Positions 18,780-26,978 of a DNA stretch of 64,000 bases are shown here, one piece after another (within the stretch, counting starts at the first letter, position 1; each line of letters opens with the position of its first letter). The stretch is from JBBRCE01 sp038205115 (GTDB lineage: Bacteria > Planctomycetota > Planctomycetia > Pirellulales > JBBRCE01). The DNA lies in contig JBBRCE010000023.1 of NCBI GenBank assembly GCA_038205115.1, positions 1 to 64,000 on the forward strand. Direction: 5' to 3'. The position numbers were made by a program, and so were the translations under genes. The notes under the pieces are model-generated. The model did not search any database, was not told the DNA's origin, and saw only the letters and a list, made by a program, of their open reading frames with translations.

Positions 18780-19151
18780 CGTGATGTCTCCCGGAAGGTC
18801 GGACGGTCAATGGTTCGAACACCGCAATTGTGGCAATCCGCGTTTCTCGCGTCAACAAATTTGCCAGACGCGTCGCCAACGAACAGCCCAAATGCGATTG
18901 CAGAATGCGCCTCGATTGAAAAGACGTTTCGGAGAGACATTTCCGCAAGGCCCCTTGATTCTTTCTGCTTGCTTGAAATACTGCCTGCTGACGCGATGGA
19001 GTTGCCGTGGTGTCGAAGGACACATGACTACCCTTTCGTAAAAACGCACTCACATTGCCACGCATAGCTGGCTGCGAGCTCCGGAAAATACGAAACGGTA
19101 GGCACAGGCATTTCCGCGGCGATAAGTGATCTTGTGAATGAGAAAAAAAGC
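18780..19151. other. Intergenic region, divergent TPR and Pnkp genes
   Basis: No gene with coding character. A run of seven A at 19142-19148 lies just upstream of the Pnkp start. No strong promoter pair was found. Confidence 0.45.
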
Positions 19152-20423
19152 ATGAACCTCGCGATCCCCAAGTTGTCTTTGGTTGTTCTGATTGGCCCCA
19201 GCGGCGCAGGCAAGAGCACGTTCGCACGGCAGCACTTTCTGCCGAGCGAAGTGCTGTCGTCCGACTATTGCCGGGGGTTGGTGAGCGACGATGAGAATAG
19301 TCAGGCGGCAACCACCGATGCGTTTGAGGTTTTGAACTTTATCGCCACCAAGCGGCTGGCGCGTGGTCATCTGACCGTGATCGATGCCACCAACGTGCAA
19401 CCAGAAGCCCGCGCGCCGCTGGTGGCTTTGGCGCGCAAATACCACTGCTTGCCGGTGGCGGTTGTGTTCGATCTGCCGGAGAATCTCTGTCACGAACGAA
19501 ATCGTACGCGGCCGGATCGCGCGTTTGGTCCCCACGTCATCCGGCAGCAGAAGTCACAATTACGGCGGTCGATCAAGACGCTCAAGCGCGAAGGCTTTCG
19601 ACATCTGTTCCTGCTGGAAAGTCTGGCCGACGTGGAGGCCGCACGGATTGAACGCGTGCCGCTGTGGAACGACCGCACCCAAGAGCACGGTCCGTTTGAC
19701 ATCATTGGCGATCTGCACGGTTGCGCCGACGAACTGGAAGAATTGCTGTCGCTGCTCGGTTACCAGCCGACTGCCGGCGGCGCGGAGAGTCGCGCAGGCA
19801 GCGGCGATATTGCCTACGCGCATCCGGACGGTCGCAAAGCCGTTTTCGTTGGCGATCTGGTGGACCGCGGTCCACGCGTGCTCGACTGCCTGCGAATCGT
19901 CAGCAGCATGGTGCGGCAGGGCACGGGAATTTGCGTGCCGGGCAACCACGATATGAAACTGCTCAAGAAGCTGCGTGGCAAAGACGTGCAGATCACGCAC
20001 GGCCTGGCGCAAACGATGGCCGAGATCGACACTTTGCCGGATGCAGAGCGGGAGTCGCACTGCGCGGCGCTGGCCGAGTTTCTCGACGGCCTGGTTAGCC
20101 ACTACCTGCTGGACGATGGCAAGTTAGTGGTTGCTCATGCCGGCATGAAAGAATCGATGCAAGGGCGCGGTTCAGGCAGGGTTCGCGACTTCGCGCTGTA
20201 CGGCGAGACGACCGGCGAGACCGACGAGTTCGGCCTGCCGGTGCGCTACAACTGGGCGGCCGAATATCGCGGCGCGGCGATGGTCGTTTACGGTCACACG
20301 CCAGTGCCGCATCCCGAGTGGCTGAACAACACCGTCAACATCGACACCGGCTGTGTGTTCGGCGGCAAACTCACGGCCCTACGATATCCCGAGAAAGAGT
20401 TCGTCTCCGTATCGGCAAGGTAA
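19152..20423 (+). CDS. Polynucleotide kinase-phosphatase (Pnkp), N-terminal half, ended by in-frame TAA
   Basis: It encodes the RNA-repair kinase and phosphatase modules. Kinase (residues 1-170): P-loop GPSGAGKST, then VIDATNVQPEAR. Phosphatase (about 180-420), a calcineurin-type metallophosphoesterase: DIIGDLHGC, GDLVDRGP, GNHD, VVAHAGM, YGHTPV. In known Pnkp the 5'-kinase and 2',3'-phosphatase heal RNA ends before ligation. ATG 19152 is preferred over GTG 19134. The frame meets TAA at 20421 (codon 424), yet the same frame continues with the family's conserved linker and ligase domain, so this is one gene broken by a nonsense codon, or a natural split. No Hen1 methyltransferase gene lies next to it. 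Confidence 0.85.
   Translation: MNLAIPKLSLVVLIGPSGAGKSTFARQHFLPSEVLSSDYCRGLVSDDENSQAATTDAFEVLNFIATKRLARGHLTVIDATNVQPEARAPLVALARKYHCLPVAVVFDLPENLCHERNRTRPDRAFGPHVIRQQKSQLRRSIKTLKREGFRHLFLLESLADVEAARIERVPLWNDRTQEHGPFDIIGDLHGCADELEELLSLLGYQPTAGGAESRAGSGDIAYAHPDGRKAVFVGDLVDRGPRVLDCLRIVSSMVRQGTGICVPGNHDMKLLKKLRGKDVQITHGLAQTMAEIDTLPDAERESHCAALAEFLDGLVSHYLLDDGKLVVAHAGMKESMQGRGSGRVRDFALYGETTGETDEFGLPVRYNWAAEYRGAAMVVYGHTPVPHPEWLNNTVNIDTGCVFGGKLTALRYPEKEFVSVSAR
20421..20423 (+). other. In-frame TAA inside the Pnkp reading frame
   Basis: Upstream residues end VSVSAR; downstream, with no frame change, come TYCEPSRPFLAG and DDVLDAEDVIGKRIV. The whole frame 19152-21755 would be 867 codons, the usual Pnkp size. 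One base change from AAA, CAA or GAA would restore it. Confidence 0.85.
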
Positions 20424-20504
20424 ACGTATTGCGAACCGTCGCGGCCGTTTCTTGCCGGCGATCAGCCCACGTCTGCGCTCACGGCGCAGCAGTTATCCGA
20501 TGAC

Positions 20505-21755
20505 GTGCTGGATGCCGAGGATGTGATTGGCAAGCGAATTGTCGCCACCAGGCTGCATCACAACGTAACCATCCGCGAAGAAAATTCCGCTGCGGCGCTC
20601 GAGGTAATGAGCCGATTTGCGGCCGATCCCAAGTGGCTGATCTACTTGCCGCCCACGATGTCTCCCTGCGAAACGAGCAAAGAGCCCGGCTTGCTGGAAC
20701 ATCCGGCCGAAGCGTTTTCGTATTTCCGCAAGCAAGGCGTGTCGCAACTTGTCTGCGAAGAAAAACATATGGGCTCGCGCGCGGTGGCGGTTGTTTGCCG
20801 CGATCAAGCGGCCGCTGCGGATCGATTTGGTATCGCCGACGAAGCGGGCATCGTCTACACCCGCACCGGCCGCCGTTTTTTCAACGACGTTGACGTCGAG
20901 CCGCAACTGCTCGAACGTCTGCGGATGGCGCTGACCGCGGCTGGCTTCTGGGACGAATTTCAAACCACGTGGGCTTGCCTGGATTGCGAATTGATGCCCT
21001 GGTCGGCCAAAGCGCAAGAACTATTGCGCTCACAGTACGCGGCGGTCGGCGCTGCCGGAAACGCGTCGCTGCCGCAGGTGGTGTCGATGCTCGATCAGGC
21101 GAAGCAGCGACTCCGTGGCGAGGGTCTGGAACGGGCGACGGCGGCTCAGTTGCAGTTCGTTCGACGGGAACAAGCGGTCGCCAAGTTCGTCACGGCCTAC
21201 CGCCAATACTGCTGGACGGTTGCCTCGATCGACGATTTGAAGCTCGCTCCGTTTCATCTGCTGGCGACCGAGGGCGGGCTGCACACGCATCAGAACCATC
21301 TGTGGCACATGCGGACATTGGCCAACTTTTGCGCGCAACAACCACAATTGCTATTGGCAACCAACGTCCAGGTTGTGGACCTCGCGAATCCCGATTCCGA
21401 ACACCAAGGCATTGCCTGGTGGCAACAGCTTACCGGCCGTGGCGGCGAAGGCATGGTGGTCAAGCCGCTGGATTTTGTCGTCCGCGGCAAGCAGGGTTTG
21501 GTGCAACCGGCGGTGAAATGTCGAGGGCCAGAATACTTGCGGATCATTTATGGTCCGGATTACGACAGCCACGAGAATCTCACGCGGCTCCGTCATCGCG
21601 GCCTTGGCGCCAAGCGCTCGTTGGCGCTGCGCGAGTTCGCACTGGGCATCGAGGCGCTCGAACGATTCGTTTGCCGGCAGCCGTTGCGGCGCGTTCACGA
21701 ATGCGTGTTTGGCGTGCTGGCCTTGGAGAGCGAGCCGATTGATCCGCGGTTATGA
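20505..21755 (+). CDS. Pnkp C-terminal ligase (adenylyltransferase) half
   Basis: It holds the ligase-like nucleotidyltransferase module. The adenylation motif is VCEEKHMGSRAV, with the Lys that forms the lysyl-AMP. Later motifs include CLDCELMPWSAKAQ and GGEGMVVKPLDFVV. The homologous reading actually begins at 20424, directly after the TAA. A separate start would have to be GTG 20505, which lacks a visible Shine-Dalgarno. If both halves are made, they could form a two-subunit repair enzyme; if not, the ligase is lost. The gene converges on a PurF-like gene 94 bases away. Confidence 0.8.
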   Translation: MLDAEDVIGKRIVATRLHHNVTIREENSAAALEVMSRFAADPKWLIYLPPTMSPCETSKEPGLLEHPAEAFSYFRKQGVSQLVCEEKHMGSRAVAVVCRDQAAAADRFGIADEAGIVYTRTGRRFFNDVDVEPQLLERLRMALTAAGFWDEFQTTWACLDCELMPWSAKAQELLRSQYAAVGAAGNASLPQVVSMLDQAKQRLRGEGLERATAAQLQFVRREQAVAKFVTAYRQYCWTVASIDDLKLAPFHLLATEGGLHTHQNHLWHMRTLANFCAQQPQLLLATNVQVVDLANPDSEHQGIAWWQQLTGRGGEGMVVKPLDFVVRGKQGLVQPAVKCRGPEYLRIIYGPDYDSHENLTRLRHRGLGAKRSLALREFALGIEALERFVCRQPLRRVHECVFGVLALESEPIDPRL

Positions 21756-21849
21756 CGCCTGCCTGCGGGCAAAGTTGACGCACGAAGCTTCGCTGACTGA
21801 TTCACAAGCGAACGCAATGAGGCCGGCAGATGCGTCGCGCCGCGCGGCG

Positions 21850-23439
21850 TTACGAGCAGGTTGCGGCGCGCTGCTGCACGGTTTCGTAGGTGCGGCTCTC
21901 GGCGTCGCCGCTGGGGCCTTGCAGCGCAAGCTGGTAGAGTTCGTGGCCGTAGGTCGTCGGATATTCGCCAGTGATGCAGGCCTGGCAAAGCCGATCGGCA
22001 TCAAATCCCATCGCGCGCGCGATCGACTGCACGGGCAAGTAGCGGAGCGAATCGGCCCCTAGATTTTTGGCCATCGCGGCTTGCATCTCGTCGGTCAGTT
22101 CGCCGCCCTGCATGAATTCCGGCGCAAAAAGCTGCTCGATGGTCGACATATCGATGCCGTAAAAGCAAGGCGCAATGATCGGCGGGCAGGCCACGCGGAC
22201 GTGAATTTCCTTTGCCCGGCCGAGGTCGCGAATGCGATTGATCAGCACGCGCATGGTTGTGGAGCGGACGATGGAATCTTCAACCAGAAACACGCGTTTG
22301 CCTTCCAGCACTTCGCGCAGGGGCGTGTACTTGGTGGACGCCTTTTGCATGCGGTTGCTGCCGCCCTCAATGAACGTGCGGCCGGAATATCGGTTGCGGA
22401 TCAGCCCTTCGACCGATGGAATCTTTAGCCGGAAGGCCATTGCGTCGGCCGCCGCCTTGCTGGTGTCTGGCACCGGCACCACGACGCTGTCGGCATCGAT
22501 GGGCGAGGTTTCCAGCCGCGCGAGTTCTTCGCCCAGCGTCTTGCGAGACAGATAAACGCTGCGGCCATCCATGGTGCTGGCCACGTTGGCAAAATAAATC
22601 CACTCGAAGAAACAATGCGCCGAGCGGGGCGAACGGGCGTAAGTGTGGATTTCGAACTTGCCATCCACAATGGTAATGATCTGTCCCGGCAGCACGTTTT
22701 TGATACTCTCTGGCGAGAAGCCGAGATTCAATAGTGCCACGCTCTCGCTGGCCGCGGCGAACAGCGAATCTTCCATGGCGTAGCACAAGGGCCGAATGCC
22801 CAGCGGGTCGCGGGCCACAAACATGTGCCCTAGCGCGTTGAGAAACACCAGGTTGTAGGCGCCGTCGAACCGTTTGCTGATGTTTTGCATGACTTCGACC
22901 AGCGACGGCGTGGCATCGCCGGACAGCTCGCGACTGATCGAGTGCATGATGATTTCGGTGTCGTTATCGCGGGCCAGATGGTATTCGTTGTTGGCCAGCA
23001 GTTCGGATTTCAGATCGACGAAGTTGGCTAGTTGCCCATTGAAACCGAAGCTGAACCATTTGTGTTTTTGTAAATGATGCCGCTCGAACGGCTGCGCGTA
23101 ACTGCGGTCGTCGGCGCCGCAGGTGGCGTAGCGGACATGTCCGATGGCGGCCGAGCCGGCGTATTCGGTCATCAAGCTTTCGAACTTGCCACTGTGATTC
23201 ATCCGAAAAACTTCACTGACGCTGCCCACGTCTTTGAAGGTGTCGATGAGCTGATTGCGTGCCGCGTTGAAAGTTGTGAAGCCAGCCGATAACTGCCCGC
23301 GATTTTGAATATCGAGCAGCATCCGCGGCATCAACCGTGACGCCTGACTTGGTCCTTGCACCGGGCAAAGCGGACTGACTTCGCCGCCGGGCAGATGATA
23401 AATGGCCGCCAATCCGCACTCGTGGTAGAGTTCGCTCAT
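21850..23439 (-). CDS. Amidophosphoribosyltransferase-like protein (divergent PurF)
   Basis: A 529-residue two-domain protein. The N-terminal class II glutamine amidotransferase has its nucleophile at Cys8 after a short propeptide (MSELYHE), as in PurF precursors, and continues with IGHVRYATCG and FGFNGQLANF. The C-terminal phosphoribosyltransferase has VFLVEDSIVRSTT where typical PurF has VLVDDSIVRGTT. A second difference is DIQNRGQLSAG where canonical enzymes read QHRGQES. PurF makes phosphoribosylamine, the first step of purine synthesis. The divergences leave open a paralogue with another role. No other pur gene is nearby. Confidence 0.82.
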   Translation of the reverse strand: MSELYHECGLAAIYHLPGGEVSPLCPVQGPSQASRLMPRMLLDIQNRGQLSAGFTTFNAARNQLIDTFKDVGSVSEVFRMNHSGKFESLMTEYAGSAAIGHVRYATCGADDRSYAQPFERHHLQKHKWFSFGFNGQLANFVDLKSELLANNEYHLARDNDTEIIMHSISRELSGDATPSLVEVMQNISKRFDGAYNLVFLNALGHMFVARDPLGIRPLCYAMEDSLFAAASESVALLNLGFSPESIKNVLPGQIITIVDGKFEIHTYARSPRSAHCFFEWIYFANVASTMDGRSVYLSRKTLGEELARLETSPIDADSVVVPVPDTSKAAADAMAFRLKIPSVEGLIRNRYSGRTFIEGGSNRMQKASTKYTPLREVLEGKRVFLVEDSIVRSTTMRVLINRIRDLGRAKEIHVRVACPPIIAPCFYGIDMSTIEQLFAPEFMQGGELTDEMQAAMAKNLGADSLRYLPVQSIARAMGFDADRLCQACITGEYPTTYGHELYQLALQGPSGDAESRTYETVQQRAATCS

Positions 23440-24159
23440 GCTTGAATCACCGGCTCAGAGGCCGACAGACGGGAAGAATGGGTTCGAGAAGTCACGGCGG
23501 CATCACATCCCAGCGAACGGCACGCCCATTAACAGGGACGGCGAGCATCGCGAAGTCTCATTCTAAAGTGCCAGTGGCATTTACTCAACCAACCGACAGA
23601 CGGAATCACGGTTGACCCGCAGCGCGCAAACGCTCCGTGGGCCAAATAACTTAGAGTTTCATGTCGCTCTGGCCATCAAAACTCTTCTGCAAGCCGACGG
23701 CAGACACCTGGCTGCGGACGCGCGGCGGCAGACACGTTCGAACGCTGAAAACACTGAACGCCAAGTCTGCCAGCGTACCTATTCGCATTACAATCGATCC
23801 AGCCTTGGCGCGGTGACTGGATTTGCCGGAATCGCAGTTACGCGCGGTGTCTCTTGCCACAACTCGAAGCGTCGCCAATGTGCGGAATTCTGGACGTACA
23901 AAAGCGCCAAACGGTGTTGCCGGCACGCATGCATTTTTCGCCAGATTGGCCGGCCTTGCCGTGGTTTGGCGCTTCCGCTACACTTCGCAACCCATTTTCC
24001 CCGCGAAATCGACACTTGCGATGGCCGTTGTGCGACTGCAAACCCGCGAGAAATGGTGGTTTAGGCAATAATTTGCTTGAAATGGCAGACCGACCTTTTA
24101 GAATGGAATGAAGGTCGTTGATGGCTGTCTTTCGGGCGTTAACCCATTTGAGGTGTACG
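23440..24159. other. Long intergenic region, divergent
   Basis: About 720 bases without a convincing gene; short ORFs here have no signal peptide, domain or ribosome site. Its only clear element is the promoter-like pair at 24077-24104. Confidence 0.5.
24077..24104 (+). promoter_or_regulatory. Candidate sigma70-type promoter
   Basis: TTGAAA (24077-24082) and TAGAAT (24099-24104) are spaced by 16 bases. They lie 55 bases before the start of the small secreted protein gene. Confidence 0.5.
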
Positions 24160-24498
24160 ATGAAAGCGGCAGTCATTGGTCTAACAGTTGGTGCAAGTCT
24201 TTTGGTGGCCGGAGCTTGGGCGGTTGGCGCCCCGGGGTTTTCGCAGGGGCAAGCAGTCACAGTGCCTGCGCACGGCGGCGAATTGATTTCGCTGGCGACC
24301 CCGGTTGGCGATAATCGCCAGCAACTGACGGTTATCGATCCCAAGATGCGCGTGGTCAGCGTTTATCACATCGAGTTGGCCACCGGCGAAATCACGTTGA
24401 AGAGCGTGCGAAACATCAGTTGGGACTTGCAGATGTCGGAATTTAACGGCGTGAATCCCCTGCCGCGGGATATTCGAACGCTAGTGGAAACCAGGTAG
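24160..24498 (+). CDS. Small secreted or membrane-anchored protein
   Basis: A 112-residue protein with an N-terminal hydrophobic signal (VIGLTVGASLLVAGAWAVGA). The mature part reads GELISLATPVGDNRQQLTVIDP and VYHIELATGEITLKSVRNI, a short beta-rich domain that resembles nothing I can name. ATG 24160 is preferred over earlier in-frame starts because the signal peptide begins there. It is followed 83 bases later by the HTH membrane protein and is likely cotranscribed with it. Confidence 0.7.
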   Translation: MKAAVIGLTVGASLLVAGAWAVGAPGFSQGQAVTVPAHGGELISLATPVGDNRQQLTVIDPKMRVVSVYHIELATGEITLKSVRNISWDLQMSEFNGVNPLPRDIRTLVETR

Positions 24499-24581
24499 TC
24501 ACAACAACTTCCCGCCGGTTTGCGGCCCGAAACGGTCGGCGCGGAGCATCGGCCAGGTGCAAAACCCTGGTGGAGATTCTC

Positions 24582-25898
24582 ATGGCTCGTAAACTCGTCG
24601 ATCAAGAAGAAGCCGCCGGCATGTTGGGCATTTCGGTCGATGACCTCAAATCCATGCGCGACCAAGGCAAGGTCTACGCCTATCGCGACGGTGGCGGCTG
24701 GAAGTTCAAAGCCGAAGACATTCAGCGACTGTTAGAAGAACGCAGTTCCGGCGGCGGCGACGAATGGGATGTCGGCAACGACTCCGTGCTGGTCAGCGAG
24801 CAAGAGTTAGGTAAGTCGCCCGAAGCCACCAGCAGCACCATCATCGGCAAGTCCAACGCGCCTTCGCTGGACAGCGATATTCACCTGGCCCCCATCGACG
24901 ACGGCCCAACCAGCGGCAGCGACGTCAAACTCGTGGCCGATCCCGAAGGCGGCAGCGATGTGAAATTGGTCAGCGACTCGCAAATTGGTTTCTCGAGCCT
25001 GATGGGCGACTCCGTCATCTCCGGTCTTTCGGACGTCCCGCAACGATCCGACGAGCCCAATCTGGCCGAAAGTAGCGATCTCAAGTTGGGCGGCAGCAGC
25101 ATTCACGCCGGCGGAGCAAGTCGCGATCCAAAATCGAGCGGGCTCAGTGATCTGATGTCGGGCGATGACCACGAATTTTCGTTGGAGCCGTCATCAATTC
25201 ACGGCAACGCCAAAGGCGGCAGTTCACTTGAGCTGAGCAGCCACGACGACGACGAAGAACTCGTGCTCGGCTCGGGCAGCGACATTACCCGCGGCGCGGG
25301 CGACAGCGGCATTTCGCTGGCTCATCCCACCGACTCCGGCATCATGCTCGATAAGCCTATGGACCTGGGCGGATCGAAAATCGATTCCTTCGAGTTGGGC
25401 GAAGACGATGTGATCTCGCTCGATCCGGACGTTGACGTCGAGCAAGCCACGCAATTGAAAAGCGACGACGACTTTGTGCTGGAGACAGCGTCCGACAGCA
25501 CCGACGATTTCGACGATAGCGGCTCGCAAGTCATCGCCCTCGATACCGAAGACGATATCGCCAGCGGCTCGGGCGGCATGTTCGGCAGTAGTTCGCCGGG
25601 CATGGCCAAAATGCTGGAAGAAGATCTCGATGGCGACGCGCCCGCAGCAGGCGCCGCTGCCAAGGTCGCCGGATTGCCGGGCGGTCCGATGGTGGCCGCT
25701 TATCCCACGGTTCCGGAAGCCCCGTTCTCAATTTTCAATGTGCTGGGACTGTTGGCCTGTGTCATTTTTTTGACGATAACCGGCATGATGATGTACGAAT
25801 TGGTCCGCAACATGTGGAGTTGGAACCAACCGACCGAAGTCTCGGCCAGCATGATCAAGTCGATGGATTCGATGTTCAATTTGCTGGATAAAAAATAA
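24582..25898 (+). CDS. Helix-turn-helix (excisionase/MerR-type) protein with C-terminal membrane segment
   Basis: A 438-residue protein. Residues 1-55 form a winged-helix DNA-binding domain of the excisionase family (LVDQEEAAGMLGIS, YRDGGGWKFKAEDIQRLLEE). Residues 60-370 are a long acidic Ser/Gly/Asp-rich linker with repeats such as GSDVKLV and SSDLKLGG. One transmembrane helix (NVLGLLACVIFLTITGMMMY) lies near the C-terminus. ATG 24582 is preceded by TGGAGA. DNA binding joined to membrane anchoring is unusual; it may tether DNA or release a regulator, both inference. The OmpA-like gene follows after 41 bases. Confidence 0.8.
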   Translation: MARKLVDQEEAAGMLGISVDDLKSMRDQGKVYAYRDGGGWKFKAEDIQRLLEERSSGGGDEWDVGNDSVLVSEQELGKSPEATSSTIIGKSNAPSLDSDIHLAPIDDGPTSGSDVKLVADPEGGSDVKLVSDSQIGFSSLMGDSVISGLSDVPQRSDEPNLAESSDLKLGGSSIHAGGASRDPKSSGLSDLMSGDDHEFSLEPSSIHGNAKGGSSLELSSHDDDEELVLGSGSDITRGAGDSGISLAHPTDSGIMLDKPMDLGGSKIDSFELGEDDVISLDPDVDVEQATQLKSDDDFVLETASDSTDDFDDSGSQVIALDTEDDIASGSGGMFGSSSPGMAKMLEEDLDGDAPAAGAAAKVAGLPGGPMVAAYPTVPEAPFSIFNVLGLLACVIFLTITGMMMYELVRNMWSWNQPTEVSASMIKSMDSMFNLLDKK

Positions 25899-25939
25899 AC
25901 GCTGATCGAAACGATTGGCGATTCGAAAGGAGTCGAATC

Positions 25940-26830
25940 ATGTTGCTCAACCAGGGCGCCGCCGGTTTGTCCGGCGACCGCAAAACTCACTGTGCCGCCC
26001 CGACGACGGGCAGCCTGTTCTGCATTTGCGTACTGTGTTGCGGACTCGCTGGCTGCGGTTTCGTTCCGACCACGCAACTGACCGCGGCGCAGACGCAAAA
26101 CAAGACGCTGACCGAACAGTTAACCGCCCAGCAAGGCGAGCTTGAGAATCTCAAGTTCCACACGCGCTCGGTCGAAAATCAGTTGGTCCGTGCCGAGGCC
26201 GATCTGGCCCGTGTGGAGCAGGTGGCCGGAACCAGCAGCAAGCAGCTCACCGTGGCGGCCCGCGATCGCTCGCCCGCCGCTCAATATGCGTCGATGTCCT
26301 CGCGCACGCCGGTTACGCTGTCGACAGGCATGAGCAGCCAATTGGCGCAGTTATCGCGACGCTTTCCGAGTTTGCAATTCGACGGCAAGCTGGGCGTGGC
26401 GCGTTTCGACGCGGATTTGATTTTCGACAGCGGCGACGATCATCTCAAGCCGGACGCCGAGGCGGCGCTGACGGAGTTCGCCCGCATCTTGCAAGCGGAC
26501 GATGGCAAGAAGTTTCGGGTGTTGGTGGCCGGTCACACCGATAATCAAAAGCTGGCTACACGCGAAGTTCGCGATCAGTTTCACGACAACTGGCAATTGA
26601 GCACCTCCCGCGCGCACAGCGTGGCTGACTTTTTGCGTCGCGCAGGCGTGAGCGAAGATCGGATGGGCGTCGCGGGCTTTGGCGGGCATCAACCGATCGC
26701 CAGTAACGAAACGCCCGAAAGTCGGCGACGCAATCGACGCGTGGAAATCTTTGTGGTCTCGCCGGACACGCCGGTGGTGGGCTGGACGGAGTCAACGCCC
26801 GAATTGTACGAAACGGCGCGGCGACCGTAG
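25940..26830 (+). CDS. OmpA/Pal-type peptidoglycan-binding lipoprotein
   Basis: A 296-residue protein with a lipoprotein signal (lipobox LAGC, about residues 34-37). A coiled-coil region (residues 45-95, NKTLTEQLTAQQGELENLK) follows, then a C-terminal OmpA-like domain: DLIFDSGDDHLKPDAEAAL, VAGHTDNQ, LSTSRAHSVADFL and RRRNRRVEIFV. Such domains bind peptidoglycan and tie the outer membrane to the wall. GAAAGGAG precedes ATG 25940. The signal peptide has an unusually long hydrophilic N-region of about 24 residues, so a later start is possible. Confidence 0.88.
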   Translation: MLLNQGAAGLSGDRKTHCAAPTTGSLFCICVLCCGLAGCGFVPTTQLTAAQTQNKTLTEQLTAQQGELENLKFHTRSVENQLVRAEADLARVEQVAGTSSKQLTVAARDRSPAAQYASMSSRTPVTLSTGMSSQLAQLSRRFPSLQFDGKLGVARFDADLIFDSGDDHLKPDAEAALTEFARILQADDGKKFRVLVAGHTDNQKLATREVRDQFHDNWQLSTSRAHSVADFLRRAGVSEDRMGVAGFGGHQPIASNETPESRRRNRRVEIFVVSPDTPVVGWTESTPELYETARRP

Positions 26831-26978
26831 CGCCAAACGAACGACGAAATGTGCGGGCCTAGGGTCCGGTTGCAAGAGATGTTGACCTAACGGCCAACAC
26901 TCACTGCGACGTTTTGTCGGAGTTGCAAAAGTAAGGCAATTGTTGCATTCTGATGGCTGTGTCAGGCCAGGGGATGCC

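Noticed and set aside
23612..24064. 150-residue plus-strand ORF between the PurF-like and small secreted protein genes
   Set aside because: Composition looks random, with many Cys/His/Arg and no ribosome site.
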